Part shown: positions 18,960-29,122 of the stretch, piece by piece
How positions within the stretch are numbered: position 1 is the stretch's first letter
Layout of the letters: each line of letters begins with the position of its first letter
Position numbers and translations under genes: made by a program
Notes under the pieces: model-generated
What the model was told of the DNA's origin: nothing
Databases searched by the model: none
What the model saw: only the letters and a program-made list of their open reading frames with translations
Origin: Streptococcus mitis
GTDB lineage: Bacteria; Bacillota; Bacilli; Lactobacillales; Streptococcaceae
NCBI RefSeq assembly: GCF_016658865.1
Contig: NZ_CP067992.1
Coordinates: 1,755,001-1,819,000, forward strand
DNA: 64,000 bases
Direction of reading: 5' to 3'

Positions 18960-21284
18960 TTAGCTCAACGCATCCAAGGCATCATCCATTGAAAGAACTT
19001 CGTGGAAGACACGTTGTGTCAATTCAGTTTTTTGTTCTGGAGTGAGGTATTTAGTGTTTACACAGTATCCAGAGATACGTACGATAACGTCTTCACCTGA
19101 CATGATCTTTTCGTAAACATCGTTCAAGTCCATAACGTTCAAGTTAACGTGTTGTCCACCGTTTTCGAAGTAACCATCAAGGATTGTTACCAAGTTATCA
19201 ACTTGTTCGTCACGAGTCTTACCAAGCGCGCGAGGTGAAACTTGTGTAGTCAATGAGATACCATCAGCTGCGTAACTAAAGTCAAGGCTAGAAAGTGAGT
19301 TCAAGTTTTGCAACCATCCACCTTTAGCTTTGTTAGATGGGTTAGCACCTGGTGAGAAGAATTCAAGTTTAGACAAGTTCACAGAACCATCTTCGTTGAG
19401 GTATACACCTTTGTGGACTGGTGAGTTACCAGTTTGTTTAGAGTAAGCAACGTTAGATGTGATTGTCAAAAGTGATACTGTAGCTTCTGCATCTTTGTAA
19501 AGTTTGTGGCTACGTAGACGAGTTGTGTAAGCTTCAATCAACCATTCTGCCAATTCGTTTGAACGAGGATCATCTTCACCCCAACGTGGGTATTCACCGA
19601 TTGTTTCGTAATCGTAGATGTAGCCATTTTCGTCACGGATTGGTTTAACTGTAGCGTATTTGATAGCTGACAATGTATCAACAGTGTTAGCAAATCCACA
19701 GATACCGAATCCCATGTTCGCACGTTGTTTAGTTGGCAAGAAGGCCATTTGAACAGCTTCGTAGTTGTACTTATCAGTCATGTAGTGGATGATGTTCAAA
19801 GCATCTACGTAAGTATCAGTCAACCAGTCAAGAGATTTTTCAAAGTTTTCTTTAACTGATTCGAATTCAAGAACTTCGTCACGGATTGGTTCGATGTCAA
19901 ATACTTTGTAGTCTTTGTGAACATCGTCGTAACCACCGTTCAAACCAGTAAGAAGAGCTTTCAATACATTTACACGTGCACCGAAGTACTGGATGTTGTG
20001 GCGTTGTTCTTCATTTTCTGGGTCAAGTGGAGACACACAGCATGAGATACAGCTCATTTCACCGTATCCGTCTTTGGCCATTGTTGTAACACCTTCGTAT
20101 TGGATAGAAGAGTGTTTGTGGCTCATATGCATACAGTAGCGACGGAAGTTGTATGGCAATTTGTCAGTCCAAAGAACTGTCAAGTTTGGTTCTGGAGAGT
20201 TACCGATATTGTCAAGAGTGTTCAAGAAACGGTAGTCCATCTTAGTAACACGGTGACGACCGTCGTTACCCATACCAGCCATAGAAGTTGTGATGAAAGT
20301 TGGGTCACCTGAGTACAATTGGTCATAAGCTTTTGTACGAGCAAATTTAACTGTACGAAGTTTCATAACGAAATCATCAACGAATTCTTGGATTTCTGAT
20401 TCAGTAAATGTACCACGAGCAAGGTCACGTTCTGCAAAGATGTCCAATACGATTGGCACACGTCCTAGAGATGTAGCAGCACCGTTGATAACACGGCAGA
20501 CAGACATGAAGGCGATGTTAACCCATTGGATTGCTTCTTTAACGTTCATCGCTGGTTTGCGAACGTCAACTCCGTAAAGGTCACCCAAGCGAACAACTTG
20601 TTGCAATGCTTGGTATTGAAGGTTGATTTCTTCACGAAGACGGATTGTTTCTTCATCGATTTCTTCGATTGCATTCCAGTCGTTTACTTTTTCTTGCATC
20701 AAGTAGTCTGCACCGTAAAGAGCAAGACGTGCGTAAACACCGATGATACGTCCGCGTGAGTATGCATCTGGAAGACCAGTTACAGTGTGAGCGTGACGAG
20801 CGCGACGAATGTTTGAAGTGTAAGCGCGGAAGATACCGTCGTTAACTGTTGTTACGTATTTAGTGAAGATTTCGTGAACAGCTGGGTCAGGTTCGTATCC
20901 ATTTTCTTTCAAAGTAGTTTCAGCCATACGGATACCACCTTTTGGCATGAAGTTCAATTTGAAGAGTTCGTCATTTTGGATACCAAAGATAACTTCGTTT
21001 TCTTTATCGATAAATCCAGCAGGGATATCAGCGATAGAAGTTGGACGAGTGTCCATTGGGAAACGAGTTTCTTCGTAGTGAGCCTTAGTTTCTTCTACAA
21101 TTTTTTTGATGTGAAGTGAACGTTCTGTTGGTCCTGCAAGGAAGCTTTCATCTCCATCGTAAGGTGTGTAGTTAGCTTGTACGAAGCGTGATACACTTGC
21201 TTTTTCTTTCCAATCTACGCCTTTGAAGCCTTCCCAAGCTTTATCAAAAATATCTTGTGCTTCAACAACTGTCTTAACAACCAT
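18960..21284 (-). CDS. pflB: Formate acetyltransferase (pyruvate formate-lyase)
   Basis: The 774-residue enzyme converts pyruvate and CoA to acetyl-CoA and formate, the anaerobic mixed-acid branch. The active-site pair of cysteines is in [12 protein letters not shown]. The C-terminal glycyl radical segment is [13 protein letters not shown], about 30 residues from the end. I start the gene at 21284 ([13 protein letters not shown]), where GAGGACATTAAC gives a good ribosome site. An in-frame ATG 12 codons upstream has no such support. The radical is made by an activating enzyme encoded elsewhere. A candidate CcpA site overlaps the promoter, which fits carbon control of fermentation. It is a single-gene transcript ending in a strong terminator. 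Confidence 0.97.
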   Translation of the reverse strand: MVVKTVVEAQDIFDKAWEGFKGVDWKEKASVSRFVQANYTPYDGDESFLAGPTERSLHIKKIVEETKAHYEETRFPMDTRPTSIADIPAGFIDKENEVIFGIQNDELFKLNFMPKGGIRMAETTLKENGYEPDPAVHEIFTKYVTTVNDGIFRAYTSNIRRARHAHTVTGLPDAYSRGRIIGVYARLALYGADYLMQEKVNDWNAIEEIDEETIRLREEINLQYQALQQVVRLGDLYGVDVRKPAMNVKEAIQWVNIAFMSVCRVINGAATSLGRVPIVLDIFAERDLARGTFTESEIQEFVDDFVMKLRTVKFARTKAYDQLYSGDPTFITTSMAGMGNDGRHRVTKMDYRFLNTLDNIGNSPEPNLTVLWTDKLPYNFRRYCMHMSHKHSSIQYEGVTTMAKDGYGEMSCISCCVSPLDPENEEQRHNIQYFGARVNVLKALLTGLNGGYDDVHKDYKVFDIEPIRDEVLEFESVKENFEKSLDWLTDTYVDALNIIHYMTDKYNYEAVQMAFLPTKQRANMGFGICGFANTVDTLSAIKYATVKPIRDENGYIYDYETIGEYPRWGEDDPRSNELAEWLIEAYTTRLRSHKLYKDAEATVSLLTITSNVAYSKQTGNSPVHKGVYLNEDGSVNLSKLEFFSPGANPSNKAKGGWLQNLNSLSSLDFSYAADGISLTTQVSPRALGKTRDEQVDNLVTILDGYFENGGQHVNLNVMDLNDVYEKIMSGEDVIVRISGYCVNTKYLTPEQKTELTQRVFHEVLSMDDALDALS

Positions 21285-21339
21285 GTTAATGTCCTCTTTT
21301 TTCTTTCTAGTAACATCCATCTGTTACATTCATGAGACA

Positions 21340-21345
21340 AGTATA
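21340..21345 (-). promoter_or_regulatory. pflB: pflB extended -10 promoter
   Basis: Minus-strand TATACT is preceded by TGG, giving an extended -10, with a weak TGTTGA 17 bases upstream. The start codon is 55 bases downstream. Confidence 0.65.
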
Positions 21346-21351
21346 CCATAC

Positions 21352-21365
21352 AGTAACCGATTTCA
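21352..21365. promoter_or_regulatory. Candidate CcpA cre site at pflB
   Basis: On the minus strand TGAAATCGGTTACT matches the cre consensus TGWAANCGNTNWCA at 13 of 14 positions. It lies between the -35 and -10 of pflB. Confidence 0.65.
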
Positions 21366-21452
21366 ACAAGTGCTAAATCCCTGTTTTTACACTTTCTTTT
21401 CTAAAACAGTCTATATTTCACCCCAAACTGTATTATATTTTTGAAAAAAATT

Positions 21453-21489
21453 TACCCTTTTTTCCTTTTTTCAGAAAAAAGGGTATAAT
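21453..21489 (+). promoter_or_regulatory. dinB: dinB promoter with overlapping inverted repeat
   Basis: A perfect TATAAT (21484-21489) lies 34 bases before dinB. ACCCTTTTTTC and GAAAAAAGGGT form an 11-base inverted repeat that covers the region just upstream of and touching the -10. The -35 is poor. The repeat may be an operator. Confidence 0.55.
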
Positions 21490-21523
21490 AAAAGAAAATA
21501 AGCTGTAAAAAGGGGGGCCAGGC

Positions 21524-22585
21524 ATGTTGATTTTTCCTTTATTAAATGATTTGTCAAGAAAAATCATCCATATTGACATGGATGCCTTTTTTGCTGCGGT
21601 CGAAATCAGAGATAATCCTAAACTCAGAGGAAAACCTGTCATTATTGGAAGCGACCCTCGGCAAACAGGTGGGCGTGGTGTCGTTTCCACTTGTAGCTAT
21701 GAGGCGCGAGCTTTTGGTGTCCATTCAGCCATGAGTTCTAAAGAAGCCTACGAACGTTGCCCCCAGGCCGTCTTTATCTCAGGGAATTATGAAAAATACA
21801 AGACTGTGGGCCTCCAGATTCGAGCTATCTTTAAGCGTTATACAGATTTGATTGAACCCATGAGCATTGATGAAGCCTATTTGGATGTGACAGAAAATAA
21901 ACTCGGTATCAAGTCAGCGGTCAAAATCGCTCGCCTCATTCAAGAGGATATCTGGCAAGAACTCCATCTAACTGCTTCTGCAGGCGTTTCCTACAACAAA
22001 TTCTTAGCTAAAATGGCTAGTGATTATCAAAAACCACACGGTTTGACAATTATTTTACCTGACCAAGCTGAGGATTTTCTCAAACAAATGGATATTTCTA
22101 AGTTTCATGGAGTAGGAAAAAAGACGGTAGAGAGACTTCATCAAATGGGTGTTTTTACCGGCGCTGATCTACTTGAAGTCCCTGAAGTGACCCTAATAGA
22201 CCGCTTTGGCAGACTGGGCTATGACCTGTATCGAAAGGCTCGTGGCATCCACAATTCCCCGGTCAAATCCAATCGCATCCGTAAATCAATCGGGAAGGAG
22301 AAAACCTACGGGAAGATTCTCCGTGCCGAGGAAGACATCAAAAAAGAGCTGACTCTCCTATCAGAAAGAGTCGCTCTCAATCTCAGTCAACAAGAAAAAG
22401 CTGGAAAAATTGTCATTATGAAAATCCGCTACGAAGACTTTTCAACTCTTACCAAACGAAAAAGTCTGGCTCAAAAAACACAGGATGCTAGTCAGATAAG
22501 CCAAATAGCCCTGCAACTCTATGAAGAGTTAAGCGAGAAAGAAAGAGGTGTCCGCCTGTTGGGGATTACCATGACTGGATTTTAA
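21524..22585 (+). CDS. dinB: DNA polymerase IV (Y family)
   Basis: The 353-residue protein has the Y-family catalytic motifs: [12 protein letters not shown] near 17-28 with the first metal-binding Asp, then [10 protein letters not shown] near 115-124 with the Asp-Glu pair. Helix-hairpin-helix motifs ([12 protein letters not shown]) and the little-finger domain follow. It copies past DNA damage with low fidelity. The start ATG at 21524 has AAAAAGGGG upstream, and the N terminus is a few residues longer than in some relatives. It is followed by a terminator shared with uppP. Confidence 0.96.
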   Translation: MLIFPLLNDLSRKIIHIDMDAFFAAVEIRDNPKLRGKPVIIGSDPRQTGGRGVVSTCSYEARAFGVHSAMSSKEAYERCPQAVFISGNYEKYKTVGLQIRAIFKRYTDLIEPMSIDEAYLDVTENKLGIKSAVKIARLIQEDIWQELHLTASAGVSYNKFLAKMASDYQKPHGLTIILPDQAEDFLKQMDISKFHGVGKKTVERLHQMGVFTGADLLEVPEVTLIDRFGRLGYDLYRKARGIHNSPVKSNRIRKSIGKEKTYGKILRAEEDIKKELTLLSERVALNLSQQEKAGKIVIMKIRYEDFSTLTKRKSLAQKTQDASQISQIALQLYEELSEKERGVRLLGITMTGF

Positions 22586-22618
22586 AACCTTGAAGAGCTG
22601 CCCCTTCAAGGTTTTTCT
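22586..22618. terminator. Bidirectional terminator between dinB and uppP
   Basis: AACCTTGAAG and CTTCAAGGTT form a perfect ten-base stem with T residues on one side and A residues on the other, between convergent genes. Confidence 0.88.
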
Positions 22619-23463
22619 TATACAAATAAACGGACAAAGCTATACAATAGCAAGACACTACCAAGTACGATACGGTATTTACCGAAAAGAGTGAAGTCGT
22701 GTTTTTTCACATAGCTTGTCAAGAAACGAATAGCAACCATACTGACTGCAAAGGCCACTCCCATCGCAACCAAGAGCAAGAATAATTGTCCAAAGTTCAA
22801 GAGTTGTCCTGCTTTTACAAATTTGAAAATCTTTAAGGCACTGGCTCCAAACATAACAGGAATTCCAAGATAGAAGGTAAATTCTGTCACAACTGAACGA
22901 CTCGTTCCATTTAACAAACCACCGACAATCGTTGCCCCAGAACGACTGGTTCCTGGTAAAAGGGCAAGAACTTGGAAAAGACCGATATAGAAGGCTGTCG
23001 TATAAGGAAGCTTGTCCAACTCTGTTACACTTGGCTCGATAGCACGCGCTTTATTGCGCTTTTCCAAATAGATAAAGGCAATCCCATAGATAATCAACAT
23101 GAGAGCAACTGAAACCATATTATGGAAGTGAGTATCAAACCAATCATCAAACTTAAACACTGCAAGCAAAGGTAAAGTAGCTACAAGAACTTTAGACCAC
23201 AATTGCCAAGTTCGACGAACTTCCTGCTTGTCTTTACCCGGTTTAAAGGGATTGAGCTTATTAAAGTAAATCACCATAACCGCCAAAATCGCACCAAGCT
23301 GGATCACGACATTAAACATGGACATAAAGACTTCATTTTGATTTTGGTATTGGATAAATTCCTCTGCTAAAATCAAGTGACCTGTACTTGAAATCGGCAG
23401 CCATTCCGTAATTCCTTCAACAATCCCGAAGAAGATAGATTTTAAAATTTCAATAAGATACAT
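22618..23463 (-). CDS. uppP: Undecaprenyl-diphosphatase UppP (BacA)
   Basis: The 281-residue membrane protein recycles undecaprenyl pyrophosphate to the monophosphate carrier used for peptidoglycan and capsule. The signatures are [17 protein letters not shown] near residues 17-33, and [16 protein letters not shown] near 169-184. Both contribute acidic and basic catalytic residues at the outer face of the membrane. At least seven hydrophobic helices are visible. An extended -10 promoter (TGC-TATAAT, ATTATA at 23489-23494 on the plus strand) lies just upstream. The gene also gives low-level bacitracin resistance in other species. Confidence 0.96.
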   Translation of the reverse strand: MYLIEILKSIFFGIVEGITEWLPISSTGHLILAEEFIQYQNQNEVFMSMFNVVIQLGAILAVMVIYFNKLNPFKPGKDKQEVRRTWQLWSKVLVATLPLLAVFKFDDWFDTHFHNMVSVALMLIIYGIAFIYLEKRNKARAIEPSVTELDKLPYTTAFYIGLFQVLALLPGTSRSGATIVGGLLNGTSRSVVTEFTFYLGIPVMFGASALKIFKFVKAGQLLNFGQLFLLLVAMGVAFAVSMVAIRFLTSYVKKHDFTLFGKYRIVLGSVLLLYSFVRLFV

Positions 23464-23488
23464 AGATTACTCCTTTTTTCTATCTTCC

Positions 23489-23494
23489 ATTATA
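23489..23494 (-). promoter_or_regulatory. uppP: uppP extended -10 promoter
   Basis: Minus-strand TATAAT preceded by TGC, 26 bases before the uppP start codon. No clear -35. Confidence 0.6.
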
Positions 23495-23524
23495 GCATAT
23501 TTTTTTAGTCTGTGATAGCTCTCT

Positions 23525-25414
23525 TTAAAAGGCACCGATACTGCCACCACCTCCGCCTCCAGAGAAGCCACCGCCAGAACTTCCACTTCCAGAAGATACG
23601 GAATAGGTACTTGCTGTGTTTGCGATGCTGGCATAATGGCTCATTTGCGCGCTTGAATGATAAAACATACTATGCCAGCCATAAGCTACATAGAGATTGA
23701 TATCTGGATTTTCCACTTGAATCTGATGAACCTTCATCAAATGACTAACCTTGTCCGCATAGCCAAATAAGGTCGCATAGACCAAAAGGCGATTCCAGAC
23801 CACAATACTTTCCAATTCAGCCTGATCCAATCGTGCAATCTCACGCAACATATTTTCAAAACTGGTCCAGAGATAGTAGACTTCTGCTCCTGCTTCATTT
23901 AGGACACCATCACGATTATCTAATCGAAGCTTCCAATAATAGAAAACAGCCAAAACCAAACCTAGAAAACCAAGTATTGGCAAGGGGATGTAAAGATAGC
24001 CATAAACATCCAAATTGTACAAGAACAAGCCAAATCCGATAAATAGGGGCAGGATAGTCAAAGCACCCATACCCACTTGCAAGACCTTTTCCCCACCAGT
24101 TAAAGGACGGTAGTAATCCGGAAGCCCCCAGAAGGTAACTCTATTTCTCACTCCTTCTTGCATCTCTTTCAATACTTCTTCAAAAGAAGATTTGAGCTGA
24201 CGCCCCTTTGCTTGAATCCGTTTTTCATCAGAGACTTTTGCTCTACGATAAAGGCTATCAGATACCTTGTAATCCGCAAACAAATTGGAAAGAGTTTCTT
24301 CTTTTTTGCCTGAAAAAGCCAGATCTAGACAGTCTTTCTCAAAGCCTGACAAACCATCTTCTTTTACTAGCCTCAAACCAACTGCATCTCCTTCTGAAAT
24401 GATAGAGACATTTCCACGGTCTATCACATCTAGCAAGGTAGCTTGAATAAGTTGATCAAAGGTAAATTTGCCAGCCCCCTTGACTAAGGGACTCACTTCC
24501 TCCAAGGAGGTAGAGTAGACAGCCTCTGATAAAACCATAGGCTCTAATTCCATTGGTGGTTCATAGATACGATGATTTTTGGCATATTTGACCGAAGGAG
24601 TGGTCTTTCTTCTATAAATAAAATAAAAGCAAATACTCAATAACAAGGAGATAGAAAGTATAGAAGGAAACACCCACGTAACGAGTTGTTTACTTTGCTC
24701 TTTTTCTTTAAAAATCGAGTCTTCTATCTTATTAAACTCCTCTAAACGATTCCCTTTCAAACCCTGATCCGTAGCGCTAGCAAAATCAGTTCGAGGCCAG
24801 TAGGCATGCAATTCAACTCCACGCTTAGGCGGAAGATTGTCTAAACGGATAGTATAATCAAGGTTACTCTTTTCAACCGTTCCCTCTCTAAAAAGTTTCC
24901 CTGTATGGAAAAAGAGTTTTTCCGCCCCCTTGTCTCCCCTTACATGAAATTCAAACTTTCCAATAGCTCCTGAACTATCTGTCAGAGGTTGCCAATTTAA
25001 TTCAGCGATATCATCATAAAGGAAAAGCAAATTCTTTAAGTTCCAGATAAGGTCAACTTCAACTGTGTCGCCATCTTGACCTGGATTATAAACTTTAACA
25101 GTATAACCATCTGCTCCTTCTATCACTTCGCTAGTAACATCTGTCAGTTCAGCACCGTTTTTCGCGGCCTGAACCTTTGGATGAGGGTCAATGTCAAATC
25201 CGCTAGGCATCTTGCCAGCACGTCCAAGTCCCACAATTTGACCCTTAAAGTCCTCCTCAAACTGGTAAACTATCTTCTGTCTAAATTCTGCCGTATTGTC
25301 TGCATGAATATACAAATCCCCTTGGTAAGAGTTTATCTTGAAATCAATGGCAAAAACAGAGAGTGGCAGAAGGCAAAACAAGCCTAACACCAGTAAGAAA
25401 AAAGTTTTTTTCAT
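23525..25414 (-). CDS. DUF2207 domain-containing membrane protein
   Basis: The 629-residue protein has a signal peptide (basic start, hydrophobic core, cleavage near VFA at about residue 22). An extracellular DUF2207 domain rich in beta-structure follows, then a membrane helix near 244-265, a cytoplasmic segment, and two more helices near 445-490. It ends in a low-complexity tail of Ser and Gly, GSGSSGGGFSGGGGGGSIGAF. Such proteins are common in Firmicutes and of unknown function. The tail is a known feature of the family (YciQ-like proteins). I start at the ATG at 25414, because the codon before it is TTG and the GGGGG ribosome site fits either. It is divergent from the amino-acid transporter. 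Confidence 0.88.
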   Translation of the reverse strand: MKKTFFLLVLGLFCLLPLSVFAIDFKINSYQGDLYIHADNTAEFRQKIVYQFEEDFKGQIVGLGRAGKMPSGFDIDPHPKVQAAKNGAELTDVTSEVIEGADGYTVKVYNPGQDGDTVEVDLIWNLKNLLFLYDDIAELNWQPLTDSSGAIGKFEFHVRGDKGAEKLFFHTGKLFREGTVEKSNLDYTIRLDNLPPKRGVELHAYWPRTDFASATDQGLKGNRLEEFNKIEDSIFKEKEQSKQLVTWVFPSILSISLLLSICFYFIYRRKTTPSVKYAKNHRIYEPPMELEPMVLSEAVYSTSLEEVSPLVKGAGKFTFDQLIQATLLDVIDRGNVSIISEGDAVGLRLVKEDGLSGFEKDCLDLAFSGKKEETLSNLFADYKVSDSLYRRAKVSDEKRIQAKGRQLKSSFEEVLKEMQEGVRNRVTFWGLPDYYRPLTGGEKVLQVGMGALTILPLFIGFGLFLYNLDVYGYLYIPLPILGFLGLVLAVFYYWKLRLDNRDGVLNEAGAEVYYLWTSFENMLREIARLDQAELESIVVWNRLLVYATLFGYADKVSHLMKVHQIQVENPDINLYVAYGWHSMFYHSSAQMSHYASIANTASTYSVSSGSGSSGGGFSGGGGGGSIGAF

Positions 25415-25481
25415 CAACTAAGCCCCCTTTTTATCTTTGCTATCATTATATCATTTTTTCTCAAGTAAGGGCTTACCTGTA

Positions 25482-25510
25482 TTGAAAAATAGAGTTTTTT
25501 TCGATAAAAT
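25482..25510 (+). promoter_or_regulatory. Predicted promoter of the amino-acid ABC operon
   Basis: TTGAAA (25482-25487) and TAAAAT (25505-25510) are 17 bases apart. The start codon is about 42 bases downstream with AGGAGAA as the ribosome site. Confidence 0.75.
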
Positions 25511-25552
25511 AGGAGACAGTTATTTTTTAATAGATTAGAAATAGGAGAAATC

Positions 25553-27118
25553 ATGAGAAAAATATACTTATCTATTTTCACAAGTCTCTTGCTGATGCTG
25601 GGACTTGTCAATGTTGCTCAAGCCGATGAATATTTACGCATCGGGATGGAAGCAGCATATGCTCCCTTTAACTGGACTCAGGATGATGATAGCAATGGGG
25701 CTGTCAAAATCGATGGGACTAACCAGTATGCTAACGGATACGATGTTCAAATCGCCAAGAAAATCGCTAAGGACTTAGGTAAAGAACCTTTGGTTGTTAA
25801 AACCAAGTGGGAAGGTCTAGTTCCTGCTCTTACTTCTGGTAAGATTGACATGATTATCGCAGGTATGAGTCCAACTGCAGAACGTAAACAAGAAATTGCC
25901 TTTTCAAGCAGTTACTACACTAGCGAACCTGTTCTACTAGTCAAAAAAGATTCTGCCTATGCAAACGCCAAATCTTTGGATGACTTTAATGGTGCGAAAA
26001 TCACTTCTCAACAAGGTGTTTACCTTTATGAGTTGATCTCACAAATACCAGGTGCTAAAAAAGAAACAGCCATGGGAGACTTCGCTCAAATGCGCCAAGC
26101 TCTTGAGGCTGGTGTCATTGATGCTTATGTTTCTGAACGCCCAGAAGCACTGACTGCAGAAGCTGCTAACTCTAAGTTCAAGATGGTTCAAGTAGAACCA
26201 GGTTTTAAAACTGGAGAAGAAGATACAGCTATTGCCATTGGACTTCGTAAAGATGACAATCGTATTAGCCAAATCAATGCTAGCATTGAAACCATTTCAA
26301 AAGACGATCAAGTTGCCTTGATGGACCGTATGATTAAGGAACAACCTGCCGAAGCTACAACAACTGAAGAGACTAGCAGTAGTTTCTTTAGCCAAGTCAC
26401 TAAAATTCTTTCTGAAAACTGGCAACAACTCTTGCGTGGTGCTGGTATCACTCTTTTAATCTCTATCGTCGGAACCATCACAGGTCTCATTATCGGCCTT
26501 GCCATTGGTGTTTTCCGTACTGCTCCTCTCTCTGAGAATAAAGCCATTTATGGCCTACAAAAACTAGTCAGCTGGATCCTCAATGTCTATATCGAAATTT
26601 TCCGTGGTACACCAATGATTGTTCAATCGATGGTTATCTACTATGGAACTGCCCAAGCTTTCGGTATCAACCTTGACCGTACACTGGCTGCTATCTTCAT
26701 CGTTTCGATCAACACCGGTGCCTACATGACTGAAATTGTTCGTGGTGGTATCCTAGCAGTTGACAAGGGACAATTTGAAGCCGCAACTGCTCTTGGTATG
26801 ACTCATAACCAAACCATGCGTAAGATTGTCCTACCTCAGGTAGTCCGTAACATCCTACCAGCAACTGGTAATGAATTTGTCATCAATATCAAAGATACAT
26901 CTGTATTGAACGTTATCTCGGTTGTCGAACTTTACTTCTCAGGAAATACCGTAGCAACTCAAACCTATCAATACTTCCAGACATTTACAATCATCGCCGT
27001 GATTTACTTTGTCCTCACCTTCACCGTAACACGTATCCTACGCTTCATCGAGCGCCGAATGGACATGGATACCTATACTACAGGTGCTAACCAAATGCAA
27101 ACGGAGGATTTGAAATAA
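25553..27118 (+). CDS. Amino-acid ABC transporter, fused substrate-binding and permease protein
   Basis: The 521-residue protein joins two functions. A signal peptide ends near AQA (residue 24). A family 3 solute-binding domain follows (about 25-265), with [33 protein letters not shown] and [15 protein letters not shown] polar-amino-acid permease domain begins near residue 290 with several helices and the [20 protein letters not shown] loop that docks the ATPase. Such fusions import glutamine, arginine or related amino acids in streptococci. The exact substrate cannot be read here. It overlaps the next gene's ATG by one base, so the two form one operon. Confidence 0.94.
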   Translation: MRKIYLSIFTSLLLMLGLVNVAQADEYLRIGMEAAYAPFNWTQDDDSNGAVKIDGTNQYANGYDVQIAKKIAKDLGKEPLVVKTKWEGLVPALTSGKIDMIIAGMSPTAERKQEIAFSSSYYTSEPVLLVKKDSAYANAKSLDDFNGAKITSQQGVYLYELISQIPGAKKETAMGDFAQMRQALEAGVIDAYVSERPEALTAEAANSKFKMVQVEPGFKTGEEDTAIAIGLRKDDNRISQINASIETISKDDQVALMDRMIKEQPAEATTTEETSSSFFSQVTKILSENWQQLLRGAGITLLISIVGTITGLIIGLAIGVFRTAPLSENKAIYGLQKLVSWILNVYIEIFRGTPMIVQSMVIYYGTAQAFGINLDRTLAAIFIVSINTGAYMTEIVRGGILAVDKGQFEAATALGMTHNQTMRKIVLPQVVRNILPATGNEFVINIKDTSVLNVISVVELYFSGNTVATQTYQYFQTFTIIAVIYFVLTFTVTRILRFIERRMDMDTYTTGANQMQTEDLK

Positions 27119-27858
27119 TGACACAAGCAATCCTTGAAATTAAACACCTCAAAAAATCCTATGGACAAAACGAAGTGCTAAAAGACATTTCTCTGACCGT
27201 CCACAAGGGAGAAGTCATCTCTATCATCGGAAGCTCTGGAAGCGGAAAATCAACCTTCCTACGCTCCATTAACCTACTTGAAACACCAACTGATGGACAA
27301 ATCCTTTATCATGGACAAAACGTCCTCGAAAAAGGCTATGACCTCACGCAATACCGTGAAAAGTTGGGGATGGTTTTCCAATCCTTTAACCTCTTTGAAA
27401 ATCTTAACGTACTTGAAAACACAATTGTCGCTCAGACGACTGTCCTTAAACGCGAACGTACAGAAGCTGAAAAGATTGCCAAAGAAAACCTTGAAAAGGT
27501 CGGCATGGGAGAACGCTACTGGCAAGCGAAACCAAAACAACTCTCAGGTGGTCAAAAACAACGTGTGGCCATCGCTCGTGCCCTCTCCATGAATCCGGAC
27601 GCCATTCTCTTTGATGAACCAACATCAGCTCTCGATCCAGAAATGGTTGGAGAAGTCCTCAAAATCATGCAAGATCTGGCTCAGGAAGGCTTGACTATGA
27701 TTGTCGTAACCCACGAAATGGAATTCGCCCGTGATGTCTCTCACCGTGTTATCTTCATGGATAAGGGGGTGATTGCTGAAGAAGGCAAACCAGAAGACCT
27801 CTTCACCAATCCTAAAGAAGACCGTACAAAAGAGTTCCTTCAACGCTATCTCAAATAA
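27118..27858 (+). CDS. Amino-acid ABC transporter ATP-binding protein
   Basis: The 246-residue ATPase energises the importer encoded just upstream. It has Walker [10 protein letters not shown] (residues 38-46), the signature LSGGQKQR (near 141-148), Walker [12 protein letters not shown] (near 161-171) and a His switch in VTHEME. It is of the GlnQ/HisP type that works with polar amino-acid permeases. Two such proteins and two fused permease-binding proteins would form one transporter. The operon ends at a terminator and a BOX repeat follows. Confidence 0.95.
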   Translation: MTQAILEIKHLKKSYGQNEVLKDISLTVHKGEVISIIGSSGSGKSTFLRSINLLETPTDGQILYHGQNVLEKGYDLTQYREKLGMVFQSFNLFENLNVLENTIVAQTTVLKRERTEAEKIAKENLEKVGMGERYWQAKPKQLSGGQKQRVAIARALSMNPDAILFDEPTSALDPEMVGEVLKIMQDLAQEGLTMIVVTHEMEFARDVSHRVIFMDKGVIAEEGKPEDLFTNPKEDRTKEFLQRYLK

Positions 27859-27866
27859 AAAGAAAA

Positions 27867-27893
27867 GGCTGCATCAACCGTGCAGTCTTTTTG
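27867..27893 (+). terminator. Terminator of the amino-acid ABC operon
   Basis: GGCTGCA and TGCAGTC (one G-U) form a stem followed by TTTTTG. Confidence 0.8.
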
Positions 27894-27901
27894 CTGTCCT
27901 C

Positions 27902-28014
27902 ATACTCTTCGAAAATCTCTTCAAACCACGTCAGCTCTATCTGCAACCTCAAAACAGTGTTTTGAGCAACCTACGGCTAGCTTCCTAGTTTGCTCTTTGA
28001 TTTTCATTGAGTAT
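27902..28014 (+). repeat. BOX-type repeat, short form (copy 2)
   Basis: The 113 bases differ from copy 1 (18694-18806) at only a handful of positions and lie in the same orientation, with the same ends and central palindrome. It sits between the ABC operon terminator and the 71-codon gene. Confidence 0.8.
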
Positions 28015-28062
28015 CAAAATGAAAAGGCAGACCCTATTCAAGAATCCGCCATCATCCAAAGA

Positions 28063-28278
28063 TTAATCTTCAAATTTTTCATGATTTTTATCATAGAAAT
28101 CAATTAAACCTAGAGCCGTTTCAAACGAAATATTTTTTACTTTTGCACGCCCCTGCGCTAGAGCAATGATAGACATTTCACGCGCATTCGTTTCTTTAGA
28201 GATACGGTAGCCTGTGATTTTCTTATCACGAACCCAGCCAACAACTGATTCTACTTTTTCAAAGTTTGACTTAGCCAT
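28063..28278 (-). CDS. Small helix-turn-helix-like protein, function unknown
   Basis: The 71-residue product is small, mixed-charge and without a membrane segment. The stretch WVRDKKITGYRISKET followed by SIIALAQGRAKVKNIS resembles the two helices of a phage-type HTH (compare XRE/Cro), and ISFETALGLIDFY looks like a closing helix. It could bind DNA, but this is inference. It has a near-perfect promoter and an AGGAGAAGG ribosome site, so it is surely expressed. It stands alone between the BOX repeat and a decayed gene. Pneumococcus has a similar unannotated small gene in this place, as I recall. Confidence 0.75.
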   Translation of the reverse strand: MAKSNFEKVESVVGWVRDKKITGYRISKETNAREMSIIALAQGRAKVKNISFETALGLIDFYDKNHEKFED

Positions 28279-28311
28279 GTCCTTCTCCTATTTTCTTCTT
28301 TACGATATTTA

Positions 28312-28340
28312 ATTGTATACGTTTTTATGACTTTTGTCAA
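28312..28340 (-). promoter_or_regulatory. Strong promoter of the 71-codon gene
   Basis: Minus-strand TTGACA (28335-28340) and TACAAT (28312-28317) are exactly 17 bases apart, five of six and six of six consensus matches. The start codon is 33 bases downstream. Confidence 0.88.
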
Positions 28341-28617
28341 TAAAAAAACATATATTCAATAAAATTAATGATTTATTTTTCTATTACTATCTTATTAAAG
28401 CCGATAATATATAGGTTTTCCCTTGCTATAAACCATTAGTAAACACCTTTAAAATAATTGTATTATTAACTCTTTTATTTGTAAAAATATTCATGCTTTA
28501 CAAATACCAATTCTTGATAGATTAGACAGGTTTTATCTTCAACTTTATTCTATTTACCTAACTTTAAAATGATATTTCTAATAGTAGAAGACTTTCTCTC
28601 CACACTATTACTAACTA
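28341..28617. other. AT-rich stretch without recognised features
   Basis: Both strands are full of stop codons, and no ribosome site followed by a usable frame is seen. I find no hairpin with a T-run. It may be the further decayed tail of the neighbouring pseudogene or of a lost gene. Confidence 0.5.
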
Positions 28618-29041
28618 TTATTTCTCTTCTCCTTCTTTGATTTTCTTCCTGTCTGCATAAGTACTTTTCACTTGTTCAACTGGTACTATTTATTTACTTT
28701 ATCAATATTCCTTTTTATTTCTTCAAACCTATAAAAAGATGAGTAGTTAGGAAACCATAGTATCTTATCTTCCAACATCTTCCACTGTTTTTATCTTCTT
28801 AGTATCTTATCACTCTTCTCAGTTAACTCAGTATAAAGCTTCTCATTAGTATTGATTATTTTTTCTAATTCCTATTATATTTAACCAAATTTCAGATTAG
28901 ACATATATAAAATAGTGGATTCTAAAAATACTCCTTATATATAACAAGTAATTTTACTCCCTTACTATAAACCCAATCAAAAAATAATAGGTACTATAAT
29001 GACTTGTGATAGAAATAGCGTAATCGATTTCCTAAGTCCAT
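28618..29041 (-). pseudogene. Decayed gene of about 140 codons
   Basis: The start region is well preserved: a promoter, GGGGGCGATTCCT as ribosome site, and an ATG at 29039-29041 reading MDLGNRLRYFYHKSL before a stop. The opening resembles the N terminus of small XRE-type regulators. Further on, coding-like pieces appear with intervening stops and frame changes: FDWVYSKGVKLLVIYKEYF, then ELEKIINTNEKLYTELTEK, KQWKMLEDKILWFPNYSSF and YRFEEIKRNIDKVNK. A last piece in a shifted frame, VEQVKSTYADRKKIKEGEEK, ends in a stop at 28618. The regular, charged, helix-like composition of these pieces is what separates this from random AT-rich sequence. Function cannot be named. Confidence 0.55.
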
Positions 29042-29067
29042 AGGAATCGCCCCCTTTCTTCACTCTC

Positions 29068-29096
29068 ATTATAGCACCTATACATCAGTTGTGCAA
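29068..29096 (-). promoter_or_regulatory. Intact promoter in front of the decayed gene
   Basis: Minus-strand TTGCAC (29091-29096) and TATAAT (29068-29073, preceded by TGC) are 17 bases apart, 27 bases before the preserved ATG. Confidence 0.75.
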
Positions 29097-29122
29097 ATAA
29101 TATGATATTTTTTTATTAGTCC

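Noticed and set aside
21371-21382. TTAGCACTT on the minus strand upstream of pflB, similar to half of a CIRCE element
   Set aside because: The second half of the inverted repeat with the nine-base spacer is missing.
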